64,000 nt of DNA from Rhyacichthys aspro (GCA_036850595.1 CM072158.1:19972044-20036043); one strand, 5' to 3'; shown: positions 44,533 to 56,509, counted from the stretch's first letter. Translations and numbers: made by a program. Notes: generated by a model not told the origin, from the sequence alone.

Positions 44533-44815
44533 CTTGACATCTAACCGCTGCCAATTTAGCTCATTAACACTGTAGAAAACCACAGCTAATGGCTGCGTCA
44601 GTGGACATTATGAGCTAATGCACTGTTTGCAACTTAGACTGGCCCATTCCTGGGCTGACGTGAGTTAATTAACAGCGTTTCCCAAAGCTGTAAATTTCAA
44701 ATTTATAAAACCAATTCACTAGCGTTACTTATTTTTGTTTGTTCTTTTCTCCTTTTGTGAGTCTAAATCGTTTCGCATATTTCAATTTTGGCATCACATT
44801 GTTTTAGATATTATG

Positions 44816-45010
44816 ACTTAAAAGGACAGAGCAGTATTTTGTAGAAGGGTGTCTTTGATATTTTAAATAATTATTCCCTTAACTGTCGAAACACTCCCAG
44901 TTTGGAGAAGCAGACATGAGGAATGACACCGGTTTTGTGTTAGGTAGGTTTGCTAATAAAATACACTTTTATAACACCTAGGCAGGCTTCTGCAACTTCA
45001 AAAAGATTAA
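44816..45010 (+). mobile_element. Degenerate dispersed repeat in the hoxa1a 3' UTR, with poly(A) signal
   Basis: Aligns in order with 50013-50230: CTTAAA(A)GG, an AGCA-TTTT stretch, GTTTGGAGA-GCA, AATGACAC, TTTGTGTT, TGCTAAT and CTTCAAAAA. It therefore belongs to the same repeat family. The first good polyadenylation signal after hoxa1a, AATAAA at 44955-44960, lies within it. Confidence 0.55.
44955..44960 (+). terminator. hoxa1a: hoxa1a polyadenylation signal (candidate)
   Basis: AATAAA 423 bases after the hoxa1a stop, inside the repeat copy at 44816. Other signals farther on are less well placed. Confidence 0.45.
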
Positions 45011-46113
45011 TACATGTATTTTTGCACCGTATGATTCACTGACTGTTACCTTCTAAAACCGCATTTACAAAATACTGCAGTATCCCTCTGTCCTATCACA
45101 CTTGTTCAAATGCGAAAACTGTGCATTTTACTATCTGATTTCACCTGATGGTTTGTGAGAAAGTTCCCTGTATCTGCACACAATCAGTGCCGCACGAATA
45201 CCTCAAATGTGCCAACGTGATTACACTGGATGTCGTCATGTCACATGGGCATCCCCCAATCAATGAGATGGCCTTGTTTATCACTCCTTATATGAATTAT
45301 TGTAACGTATGTGTCTTTCTGTGTGACAGAGAAGAGGTTCATGGTTTGTAAATCATGTGTCATCGACGAGCGCTGAGTTTTATCAGTTGGTTGTTGGTCG
45401 GAGTCGGTTACCTTCACCATGAATGTCTTGTGTAAAGCTTTTAACTGTGAACTATTTATTCCAACCAAATGTTTGTCCAAAGAGACGTCTACGGGTCAAT
45501 CATGTGTTATTAAAGTGCGTTTAACTCCACGAACATCCTCTGTTTATTCTGTCCCAGCTCTGTCTATTCCTGAGACCTTCATTGTATGCATCCGTGCGCG
45601 CTCCCGTCCCTGGGGTGCGCGGTTTATTGGCATAATAAAGGCACGTTTATTCGCAGAGAGCATGTCATTTGTGATGACAACCTTATCGAGCTCAGAGCTT
45701 ATTGAGGCGACAAAAAAACAAACTCTATCGATTCAAAAACATCGAGGTGAGGGTATTGACAAGGATGAGGCCCCCACTGGACCCTGTGGCCCTTGTCAGC
45801 GGCACGTCCCCGGGCCCCTAAGTTACACAGAGGTCTCATGTTTATCTCAACACCACGTAAAAACATAGAAGTCAATATATTTGTAGTGAGTCACTCTTGT
45901 TCGGAGTATGAAAAGTGAATTAAAATGGTACGTATTTGTTATGTAAATGTAATTATAACCAGCTTAAATACAACAAATAACTGATTGAATACGTTAAATT
46001 ACTAGTAAAACACACTATGTACAATATGTCATGTAAGTTAGACAAACGTGACAATACGCTTTCTGTAAATGTAAGCTGTAGGCCATACGACATATGTTTA
46101 ATTGGAGATTTGG

Positions 46114-46123
46114 ATGATGGATT
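46114..46123 (+). promoter_or_regulatory. Hox/Pbx bipartite-type site, 3' of hoxa1a
   Basis: TGATGGATTT fits TGATNNATNN and lies just upstream of the GC-rich island at 46150-46420. No adjacent TGACAG was found. Confidence 0.25.
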
Positions 46124-46768
46124 TGATTAAAGCACACGTTAAAAAGAACTGTCTGTTCTGATCAAAGATGCCAGACACTCCATGTCCTCAGTCCCAAAGC
46201 GCTGTCCTGACGCAGAGGCTGTTTTAATTCCTGGAGTGCACGGTGCGAGTCCATCTCACCATAAAAGGGCAAAGGGAGCTGAAAGCGCCATGATTAATGA
46301 GCGACGCTCACCTTTACGTGAATCCACCTGCACTACTTCAGTCCTGGAGCTGTGGAGACCTGCTTCTGCTGCAGACACTACAACACACCGGAGAATAGAC
46401 CGGGGAGAATATGGCGTGTAGACAAACTTTATGTGCTTTTACTGAAAAACTGAACTGGAATATGTTGAATTTAGGTACAGTTTTACAATATGACCTTTTT
46501 TCAAAGCAGCACGCATTTACATTGACGTTTTGCACACATGGTTAGACATGTGGACTGTATTTTTTGTTAACAAAATTGCAGTATGTGAGCCCGATTTATA
46601 ATATCACCAACACGTTTTATAAATTCATACAGTTTTCAAAAAGAGCCTGGGGTGCAGTTACGATAGAATGATATAAACCCAAGTCGATGTTTGTTTAAAG
46701 AGCATGGTTAAAATATCGCCAAAGAGATTTAAAAGGTAAAATATTACTAAAAAATCATCAAGATAAGT

Positions 46769-46778
46769 GATGGATTGA
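46769..46778 (+). promoter_or_regulatory. Hox/Pbx bipartite-type site, 3' of hoxa1a
   Basis: TGATGGATTG, continuing as ATAAA, so two TGAT-type cores overlap. It fits the TGATNNATNN consensus. Context is AT-rich. Confidence 0.25.
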
Positions 46779-47324
46779 TAAAAGCTGAACGTTTAAACAC
46801 CACTAAAACAAGCTTAATGAGCAGTTCTTGCACAATGAAAATAAATTTCCATGTGCAAACGTTTTTAAGAACTTCATTATCCTAAATAGTAAACCTAAAT
46901 ACATTCTAGTTACTGCCATTTACAGCCAGTACAGTAACAGTAACAGCTGAGCAGTATTCGAAACTCAGTTCATAAATGGTCCATATTATAAATATCGATA
47001 AACATTTGTCAACCGTCCATAACTGAGTCTTATGGTAAAGTGTGGGACACTGGTGAGGCTGAGGCCTGAGAGCAGAGGTCGTGACACAGGGCTCGGCTGG
47101 TGCAGGCTGTTTCAGGGTAAATACACTCGGGCCGTGAGCTGAAGGAGGCAGAGGTGAGGGCCAAACATGAACTTTACAAGGCCCCAAACAAAAGACTCGC
47201 AGAGCATAACTGGTCATATTTATTTTTGATGATAGCAAACACCAGCGACACTTTTTTTTCCAGTTCATGTATTTGTAATAAAAATGAGGCTGTTAAGGTA
47301 ACCTAACAAATCAGATAAATCACC

Positions 47325-47376
<52 letters not shown>
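47325..47376. repeat. ATT trinucleotide microsatellite
   Basis: About 50 bases of uninterrupted ATT repeat. Confidence 0.95.
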
Positions 47377-47377
<1 letters not shown>

Positions 47378-47886
47378 ACACTCACATTCAACAAGATAAA
47401 CGAACGAACAATTAACATTTTTAAAATCATGAAAGGAATGTGAATATAGTATGAATATACTATATTCACAGGAGAAAGCGTATATTAATAAAAAGGACGT
47501 CATAACAGTAATATTAGATTACCTCAAATAATATAATCTAAGCTCTATTTCATTTGTCAGTTGCAGTTGTTGTTTGAATAATTAGCTTAGCAGTAAATTT
47601 GAAAAACACACTGAAAATTGGGGTTTTAATAATATTTAATAAATTTAGAAAACAATATAACATTTACAACAGAATGTTTGCGCTTACATTTATATACCGT
47701 TTCTATTTTATCTCAGCAGACATACCTTTATTTATTTTTATTTTTTTACTAACCCTGTTTGTGTTAATGCTCAAGTTGTGCATACATTTTATTTTTAAAG
47801 CTGGTTTTACGCACACACACACTAAGCGCTGAACCGGCCAAACGCACAGTGCGCATTCAAAACGCAGTGCTTTTCTAAAGACGCAG

Positions 47887-47903
47887 AGGTCACGCATCGG
47901 TCA
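47887..47903 (+). promoter_or_regulatory. DR5-like retinoid site 3.4 kb past hoxa1a
   Basis: AGGTCA, CGCAT, CGGTCA: DR5 spacing with one perfect half-site and one with C at position 1. It opens the CpG-rich island 47880-48300. The mouse Hoxa1 3' RARE is a DR5 a few kilobases downstream of the gene, so the position fits, but 54166 is the better sequence match. Confidence 0.35.
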
Positions 47904-48679
47904 CAGAGTTTGTTGTCACAGCAGCAGTGCGCGCCCCCGGCTCACGGACACGCGCGGACCATTCCCATAGTCCAGACCAGCCTGAGACCAGTCCTAGACC
48001 AGCTCCAGTCAGAGTTTGGAGCTGAGGCCTGTCCCACAGAAGCCCCCAAAGTCAAAGACTGTGAGAGTCTGCTTCACATTATCGCCTTTCACGAGCACGC
48101 GCACTGTGACAGATGTTTGCGCAGAGCATTAGGGATGTGAGCTGGGAATACAGAGACGTTTAGGCTCCTGACTTTAGAGGACATGCGCACAGCAGATACA
48201 GAATTCATTTGATGCAAGACTCGCACCTTGTGCCAAACGCACTGCGCACGAACAGATGGAAGGGGACAAGCACCGCGCGCCCTTGGAGCGCGACAATTAA
48301 AACACAAACAAAAAATGTAGTATTCAAAAATCAGTACCATAAAATGATGGTGTTTTTTGTCTTAATGTAAATCTGCACCCGTCCTAGTGTTAGTAAATTA
48401 ATATTTAGACAAATAAACGTAAAACCAACGGTAGTCTTTATATTCATAGGTAACCCCTTAAAAATGATTGTATTTTGTAATGACATTATTTAAACATTAC
48501 TTTTGCCTTGACAATTAATCCCAGTCAGTTGAATTCTTTGCAAATACATAATTGGACTAGTTATTACACAAAGTTGTAATTAGTTTTTAATAATTGGAAC
48601 ACTGTAATAAATATGGGGGTTGATATGTTAACATAAAACATCCCAAATTACAAAAAGCATTAATTAGATTCTTTTAAAT

Positions 48680-48732
48680 TTGTTTTATTTCTTCTTTTTT
48701 TCTTTCTTTTTTTTTTTTTTTTTCTTTTTTTA
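48680..48732. repeat. T-rich low-complexity run
   Basis: About 50 bases of T with occasional C. No other content. Confidence 0.9.
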
Positions 48733-50012
48733 TAAAACTACATTATATATTCAATAGTGCTGTTAAGGCACACTGCATAATGAAATAAAAGTGCTTTAAT
48801 GCAATGTTACATGTATGGTGTACGTCAGTGCAAATTCTAATTCATACGACTGTATCTTACAGTGGCACAAATTTACAAATTGTTTCAAATGTTGTGATCA
48901 AAATGAAACAAAGCCTATGGAGCATTTTGGAAACTCAGCTTTTTCAAGTGAAAGAAAAGAAGTGAACGGAGAGAGTAAGCAGATTTAAAACACTTAATAG
49001 TACACTTAGAAGTAACTTTAGAGCAGTGCTTTACTACACACATGTGCATCTTTATCAAACCTTAAGAAGTGCCTGGACTCCTTCTTTTGTGATGCAGTAA
49101 TCGCACAGACAAGTACAAAAATTAAAACATATTTTCATAGTAATAAAGTGCCTTCAGAACAGCCTCAGTGACTTTGACTTTGATTTAATAGCGGTCCGTG
49201 CATGACGAACTTCAGAGGCTACATACTCATACAGTGTTTTCTAGACTTTTAGTTCAGCGGATATACATTTCAAAAGGACAAATGAATTGAAAATGACCAC
49301 AGATTTTTACATTGTTTATATAGAGTATAACTGCCATTCTTATGCCAATTTAATCTCATTTTAAATTGACTTGACCTTCAAGTGTGTGCATTTTAAAAAG
49401 ATTTTAATAAATACTAGATTTTAATTTCAATTTAGCAAACCTAACGTGGCCTCAAGAAATATGTGTATGTATATTACTGCATATTCCTAATGCAATCACA
49501 AGATCATACATTTAGGCTTAGCTCTAAAACTATTAGCAAAGGGTAACACCAATCCTAACAATCTAAGTGTTCCAGACTGGATTGGTAACTGCTGATGCTT
49601 TTGCTTACACAGTTGGTCTGTGCTATATCACAATACAAAATTCAGTAATCTAAAAATGGGTGCAACATAGTGTTACTTTAGCCAGCAATTAACCTTTAGT
49701 GTATAGCATTGAATATCTGTAATTATTTGAATATCAGTTGGCAATGCAACCAGGATAAGTCAGCAATGTATTTTAAAATATTGTACAGTTATCTTTAAGT
49801 CATTAAGGTACACAAATATGAATAATACATGGAAACAGGATAGTAAAGCAGTATTTTCTATGCAATGTAGTACTATCTACTGCTTACTGCCTAGGTTGAG
49901 CCCCTACAGTAAAATTACCAGTGTCACATAAACACAATGGCGGTTGGAAGTTCTGTTTTTGTTATGAAACTGCCATTACCAAGCAGTGTAGTGCGAACAG
50001 TTAAATGGAAAT

Positions 50013-50360
50013 TAAAGGGATAGTCTAGCATTTTTTCTCAAAGAGGGTCTTTAGGGATAGGTAACTTATTCCTCACAGCAGGTACCTGTTAGCACTGCCC
50101 CGGTTTGGAGAGGCAAACAGGAGCAATGACACAAGATTTGTGTTGTGTGTGTCTGCTAATGAGACCAGTGAAAACACACTCTGAAACCAACTAACAAGAC
50201 TTCCTAAACTTCAAAAATCCCTGCAATCATCACAAATCACTGTGAGATGTGAGAAACCAAACTAACCTGGTGTAAGATAAGAATACTCACAGGGATAAAT
50301 ATATCAATAACTTACATACATACGAGCTCAACCTGGAATGTTGAAATTAACACTTTAAGT
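50013..50360. mobile_element. Dispersed repeat with short inverted ends
   Basis: Begins TTAAAGGGATAGTC, a common teleost repeat opening, and ends near CACTTTAAG, so the extreme ends are inverted over about 6-7 bases. The internal GTTTGGAGA-GCAAACAG part matches the copy at 44816. No coding frame. Probably a non-autonomous DNA element; class uncertain. Confidence 0.5.
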
Positions 50361-52249
50361 CATATGGAAAGCTTTTTTTTCTGTACAGTTTCTGCATATT
50401 TAAAATGACTGACCTATTATAATATGCAGAAAGGCAGCTCCATGGCTGTTTGAATGTTCTAAAGAGGCTTCTTGTAGTTGAAGAGTCAAATTTGCTCATT
50501 GAATTTAGGTACAATATAGGTAGCTTTGCAACATTTTGAAAATTAATTTTAAACTTTTTCAAAACCACTACGTCATTCAGGTTTGAGTCGATGTCAATTG
50601 AGAACACTATTTTTTCATTCATTTGTTTAATAGATGGTATGTTTTCAAGGCGGTCGATGATGTCAGGCCAATTTCTCCCAAAGGTGTTCATTTGAGGTGA
50701 GCTCTGGTCATGATTAAGACCAGAATTTTCTATTTGTCACACTAGTGGGCCCTCTGTAGATCGAAGCATTGTTGTCACAGAAGAAACCACTTCCATCAGG
50801 CTTTAGCTTCCATTTGTCAGCTGTTTGTGCGAGGTGTGAACCAAACATGCAAATATCAGGGCAGTAGTCAAAGGCTTCAGCCTCTGGGCATTTGCAGAGA
50901 GTTTACATACATACACCTGGACTGATCAGAATGTGGTTGGACATGCAAACCAATACAAACACCTGAGAGTCTTAAGCAAATATGTCAATTAAAGTCAATC
51001 TCTTGGACCAAATGTATCTGTTAGTATAGTTTGGCACAAAAACACCTGAAAAGGCTTGTGTTTTCTCTGGTGTGTGCAGGACAGGGACTTCAAGTTGTTT
51101 CTATATAAAGCGCATTTTTAAAATGTAGGTGCATATTCATTTTACTTGATTAAAAACAAAAAACTAATTCTTGTTGCAATGAATGGCTTAAATAAAAGGC
51201 TTAAGGTAAAGCTGTATACTGTTGCAATTAAAAGAAAAATAGGATTGTTTCCAGTTTATCCCCAATTTTCTGAACTTTAAACTTACATTTCTCACTCACT
51301 CTTTGCAAAAATAAATGCTAGCAAGTGCAACATTTAACATTTGTTCTCCTTGTAAATTCCCTATTTATCACAAGAACAAGATGGGCTTAATTTGAAAAAA
51401 CGTGCAGTTTTGATTTTTGGATTCTCATTTTTGCAAGGATTCCCTACCATCCAATCAACGGACTGCAGTGTTTAACTTCATCTTTAGTAACTGTACCTGA
51501 CACTGGAAACAGCTGAAGGGTTATCAAAGTTGAGTAAGCTTTTACTGGGATGCTTTAAACTGCTTTAACCAACTGAAACACTGATCCACGTGGACCTGAC
51601 CCAAACCACTCTAGTTTTATTTTTTATGTTTTTGTTTTTGGTACTGTAACTACTGTTAATACCACTTTTATAGGTCTTCAAAATCAAAAGCCTGTCTTGG
51701 TCTCATGGTTCTGGGTCTTGGGTGTCAAACCATTATGTAGTATCATATATTATTTACATTATATAACTTTAAGTGACAAGGAAAGGTTACATAGAAATCC
51801 ACATATTAATGCCTCACTGTTGTTTTATGTTTTAGAAGTGTCACCTTTTAGAAAAAAATGAAATAAGGTTATAACTTTAAGCAGAAACCTAATGTTGATT
51901 TTCAAACCAATCTGACAAATCACACATATTAGCCATCTCAGCATTCAAATGTCAAGATCTTGTCTCAGCACACAGGTCTGCAGTGGAAAAGACCTAGGTC
52001 TCATCCCCTATCCTAACTGTACTCCTGGATTGTTAATATTTGACATGTCACATTTTATGTATGTATAAAATAAAAAATAACATATTAAACATAATAATGC
52101 TGGCATTTTATCTTTGTGCATTTGGGGAAATACTGTAGGCCTATAAAAACAAAAAATCCTTGCTACTAATTGTTATGAACAAACAGTACTTTGAGACCGA
52201 TGGAGCCATGAGTCTATACTTGTCAAACAGTGGAAGATAAAACGTGCAG

Positions 52250-52500
52250 AGGGATAAAAATGGAGGAGAGTCAGACAGACATTAGTCTGTCATCAAGGCA
52301 GTCGAGCTATTGGCACGTCTGGATCATTGACCACTCCCCACCGGTGATTGGCAGCCAAAATGAATTCTTCCATCGACAGACGTACGCCTCGGTGTGCCAA
52401 TAACTGGACGCCGCCGATGGAGGGATTGACAGTATGATGGAGGAACCGAAGCAGGGGAAGGAGACGAGAGGTGACATAGAGTGGTCAATGGATGTCTGTT
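52250..52500. promoter_or_regulatory. Candidate TALE-factor enhancer 3' of hoxa1a
   Basis: A dense, non-repetitive island between AT-rich flanks. The minus strand reads TGATGACAG at 52287-52295 (Pbx-Meis type), and GGATTGACAG at 52423-52432 is one base off the TGATTGACAG Pbx/Prep decamer. GACAGAC-ATTA-GTCTGTC (52274-52291) is a perfect short palindrome. TATTGGCAC and GTGCCAATA form an inverted pair about 75 bases apart, resembling NFI half-sites. No coding frame. Confidence 0.45.
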
Positions 52501-54029
52501 GTGCTCTACCGTGTAGCGTTTTAGTGTTTGATGCAGTTAAACAGTCAACCGTTAGTTTCCGGAAAGGACAATTTTAAGGTCAAGTCCACAAGGATATTTA
52601 TTTTTTGTATTACAGAAGCATTTAAATAGCAGTTTGCATTTGCCTAACCCTAGCCCTCATTTCAAACATGTGGTAGAGTTTGGCTAGGATGTTATGTGTT
52701 TCCATTGTCAATAAGTTGTCCTTGCCTTGTATACCGCTTACCCTTACTGGGTCTTAGGTGGCTGGAGCCTATATCAGCAGCTTTGGGATTGAGGAATGGA
52801 CAATCACCAGTTAATCTCTTAAGTTATTGGGGCAAGAAGACAAGATAAACTTTACAGATGCCTACAGGGTAAATTGAGAAGGTCACAGAATTTGCTGTTG
52901 ACCGTTGTAGTCGTCCATGAAAGACTTCTCGAAAAGCTCTATTTTAATTTTTGTCTGAATAAATTTGTTGCAGAATAAACTTTCCATTTGTCACAGTTCA
53001 TTGTACAGTGAGAGGTGGGGATTTTGTCCACAATACTCTTCTTTGCCACAGCCCCTAGATGGTCGAGTTCCAGTCAGACAACAGAATTGGCCTTCTTGAT
53101 GAGCTTGTTCAGTTTGCTCGCCTCAAAGGCTGTGATGCAAAGAACAGCACATTTGCTCCAGAGACTGATAAAACATCTTCTGTTGCTTGTTGCACACATC
53201 AAAGGAATGAAGAATTCTGAAGAACTGATCTTGTTTGACCTGTCCACTCCACTTTGCAGCCCCTCCTACATTACTTCAGATCCTTGGGGATTTTAGCTTT
53301 TTGCGTAAGAGATCCTGGAGAGCTATGTATGTTTAAATGCCTATGTCTATGTTGTCTATGTTGCACAAAGCCACCGTCCGTTGACTGTAATAAAAGACTT
53401 GTTTTTTCTATGTTGCACAAAGCCAAAAGTAGTAGCACTGACATAAAGAATGGCGCCCTAAAATGTACAAAACACATTTTTCTGGGGATAAAAATTATAG
53501 ACCACAGAGAAGTCCGTTTGTACTATTGTTTATACCAATATTGTTTATTTATTAAATTTAGGCACTTATTGACCTCAAACCTGAATGCCATTTCACACTA
53601 CAATAGTTTAGAGTAACTCATATAGAGGTAGCTTTAAATAGTTTGACATTTTGACTCTAGTCCATCCAATAGATCAACCTTTAAAACAATGTCTGGATGC
53701 TCAGTTCTAAACTACATCAGAGTTCTACTACCTTGAATATACATTCAACAAAGTTTGCATCAAGTTGTCTTATATATTATGAAAACAAAACTTATCTGAC
53801 GCTAGTGATTCGTATGATGTCACTATTCACATATTCACAAGGCTGATATCTGCACTCGGCAACACCCCCCACAGTCGAAACAAGAGACAAATCACAACTT
53901 GTCTTTTCAGATTTTGCCAATAGGAACTGTGTTGTACCTCTCGGTGGAAACGTGGTATATCTTCACATCAGAGCTCACCTCGAGGAGTCACGAGCCGTTT
54001 TCTTTTAGCTGCATTTATCTGTGGAAGCA
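52501..54029. other. Intergenic DNA between the two candidate 3' enhancers
   Basis: At 52720-52800 there is a phrase like the common fish repeat GCTTACC-GGGT-GGCTGGAGCCTAT, an old fragment. An exact 19-bp word (TCTATGTTGCACAAAGCCA) occurs at 53355 and again at 53407. Nothing else is recognised. Confidence 0.5.
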
Positions 54030-54360
54030 GTCCGACATGGCCCAGAAGGGAGTGATGCAAAGACATGTGAAAAGAGGCTATCCCCACCAGAAGACTTCAG
54101 TGATGTGAGGCCCACAGGAGAACAGGGCCGGTGTAGAGACACAGGCCCATCCATCACTTGTGTCCTGACCTCAGCTTGACCCCGGCAAGGCAGCCAATGA
54201 GGCGCCCCCGACCCCCTAGCACCACAGCGCACACATCTACGTAGGATCGGGTGACGCTCGGTAAAGGCTGGATGGTCTTTGTGTTGGGCCTCATTGCTTC
54301 CCAGAATCTTTTGTTTTTTACGTGACTAATGTGAGTACCAACACCTGACAGACAGGCTGT
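54030..54360. promoter_or_regulatory. Candidate hoxa1a 3' retinoid enhancer: DR5 RARE + Hox/Pbx + Meis
   Basis: At 54166-54182 the minus strand reads GGGTCA, AGCTG, AGGTCA, a perfect DR5. Nine bases to its left, 54147-54156, the minus strand reads TGATGGATGG, the Hox/Pbx bipartite site known from the Hoxb1 autoregulatory element. CTGACAG with a TGACAG Prep/Meis core lies near 54346. A CCAAT follows at 54192. The block is GC-rich and non-repetitive with AT-rich flanks. Group 1 Hox genes in vertebrates are induced through 3' RAREs, so hoxa1a, 9.6 kb away, is the likely target. Confidence 0.6.
54166..54182 (-). promoter_or_regulatory. Perfect DR5 retinoic acid response element
   Basis: Two consensus half-sites (GGGTCA and AGGTCA) with a five-base spacer, the classic RAR/RXR arrangement. 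It is the only DR5 in the window that I found with both half-sites perfect. Confidence 0.6.
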
Positions 54361-55019
54361 TCACCACACACCCTTCAAACTGGAACAGCAACTAAGAAGC
54401 ATCCAGCAGCGGAGCCCTGAAAACGATATGGCCAAAGACAAAGAACCACAATACCAAACTAAAATGGCAGATTGTAAAGATGACCACGTAATAGTACTAC
54501 AGAGAGGACAGTGCACCACTCATTTAATGTTTTTAAATATTATATTCACATTCAATTTTAAACAGAAAAATATAGCCGCAAGCAGCGATGATCGGCCCTC
54601 ACCTTCAATCTCAGTTGGGTTTGTATAAGAAGCCTGCCAAATTTCGGGAAAATGCACTACGTATATGATATGGTTATCTATATAAATCAGTGCTGAGCTT
54701 CAACCGTATTGCCTTGAAGCTGAGAGGCTCATTGTTAAGTTCATGATGAAGTTAAGCACTGAATGTTTGATTTTTATGGTGCGCATTCACACCTAACCTA
54801 CAAGTTGTTGTTTTTCCGGGGCGCACTGCGCACCTTTATCAAACTTTTTAGTGTTGGACTTTTTTCCAGGGGGGGTGCTGTCACGGCCCTTTCTATGCCA
54901 CACATATGTAAATGTTCTTATACACTTTAATATTGTGCACATGTTGTTTGTCTGCAACAAATATCACTCATTTATAATAAAGGAATTACTGGTGTCAGTG
55001 GGGGGTCAATTTGTGAGTA

Positions 55020-55670
55020 CAGTGGTCCCTCGCGAAGTAGTCAGCTTTATTATTTACAATTATTATATATGTTTTAAGGCTGTAAAACCCCTCACCACAC
55101 ACTTTATACACTTTTCTCAGACAGGCATTAACATTTTCTCACATTTCTCTTGTTTAAACACTCTCAAAGTTCAAACCTTAGCATCTTCCTCTCATTTTGG
55201 GTGCGATCGCAGGTGCCTCTGTCGGTGCAGAACATTCCATCGACATTGTGGGTTTTGTCGGGGAGAAAACTTGCAAACATACAGCACTTCAGAGTCACAC
55301 TGCTAGTGATCGAACCTTTATGTAAATTTAGCAAGCTGAACGCATTCTGTACTGCACAGGAGACACGGCACGGAGGAGATTGATTGACAATGGTCTACAG
55401 TCCCTTAGCCAATCAGGACGCAGAACACAATGCGCGAGTTCTCCCTTAGCCAATCAGGACGCAGAACAAAGTGCGCGAGTTCTCCCTTACCCAATCAGGA
55501 CGCAGAACACAATGCGCGAGTTCTCCCTTAGCCAATCAGGACGCAGAACACAATGCGCATTCATACGCTGTAAAAAAAAAAAAAAAAAAGCATGCAAAAT
55601 TGCACAAAAAAAAAATCTGCGAAACAACGAGGCAGCGAAAGGTGAACCGCGTTACAGTGAGGGACAACTG
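55020..55670. mobile_element. Non-autonomous Tc1/mariner-pogo (Tigger-like) DNA transposon
   Basis: The left end CAGTGGTCCCTCGC and the reverse complement of the right end (CAGTTGTCCCTCAC) form terminal inverted repeats with few mismatches. The element is flanked on both sides by TA (55018-55019 and 55671-55672), the target duplication of the Tc1/mariner superfamily. At 651 bp with no transposase frame it is a deletion derivative. It contains a 41-bp minisatellite. Confidence 0.7.
55401..55560 (+). repeat. 41-bp minisatellite, four units
   Basis: Units start at 55401, 55442, 55483 and 55524, each TCCCTTA(G/C)CCAATCAGG followed by ACGCAGAACA and TGCGCGAGTTC. Units differ by only a few bases. 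Each has a CCAAT box. It lies inside the transposon at 55020. Confidence 0.9.
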
Positions 55671-56447
55671 TAGTTCATTTTAGCATGTATAGGTGGATTT
55701 AGCAAATTTGGTGAACATCGTTGGAAGTAGGGCAAGTATATCAAATTTTCCTTGTTCCTTATGCCACAACAAACAAATGTGCCAAATTTCATAAAATTCA
55801 GACAAACTTTAATTTTTTTCAATAGACAGTGTTTTTAAATTTTGATTTTTGGTGTCAGCTTAAAACAAATGTATGGGTAAAAACTTTCAGAAATTCAGAA
55901 TTTTTGAAGTTAGATCTGTTCAGGTATCTCTAGAGAATAAATGCTCAAAATTTTAGGTTATAACAAATTAATATATTTTTTTCAAAAATGTAAATATTTT
56001 AATCATCCTGGACAGGCCTGCCAAATTTGGTACGTTTATGAAAAACAAATTTTTTTTTGCCTCCTGGTGGATTTTGGCTTCTCTCTGTAGGGGGCGCTAC
56101 TATCCCAATTCTCGGTTTTTCCATTGAAATTATTATAGGACCTGGCAATAAATAATTCATCAAATCGGACTGTGCATGTGCGAGTTATGTCCATTCTGGG
56201 TTTGTTGGCCAAATCCCCAGAAATAGTCAAGTTTGCAGGGTTGTCACTGCAACATGGTTTAATATTCTACAAAACCTTCAACAATTTTTGATGAGACACA
56301 TCTCTAGATAATTTTTTTTTTTTTTTTTTACAAATTTTGAAGTTGTTCAGTTCCTCAGACAAGTTCGTTAGAGTACAAAGGGTGCGAATCGGGTGGTCAC
56401 ATGTTCAATCCAGGATGGCGGACTTCCTGTTGGTCAGGGGGCGTTGC

Positions 56448-56450
<3 letters not shown>

Positions 56451-56509
<59 letters not shown>
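56451..56509. repeat. TA dinucleotide microsatellite
   Basis: About 59 bases of TA repeat within the large interspersed repeat. Confidence 0.97.

Larger units (their letters stand above)
45011..52249. other. 3' flank of hoxa1a, proximal part, no gene seen
   Basis: No exon recognised. A GC-richer island at 46150-46420 and another at 47880-48300 look regulatory. Hox/Pbx-type words occur at 46114 (TGATGGATTT) and 46769 (TGATGGATTG). From 48.3 to 52.2 kb the DNA is AT-rich, with one dispersed repeat at 50013 and otherwise nothing nameable. Confidence 0.6.
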
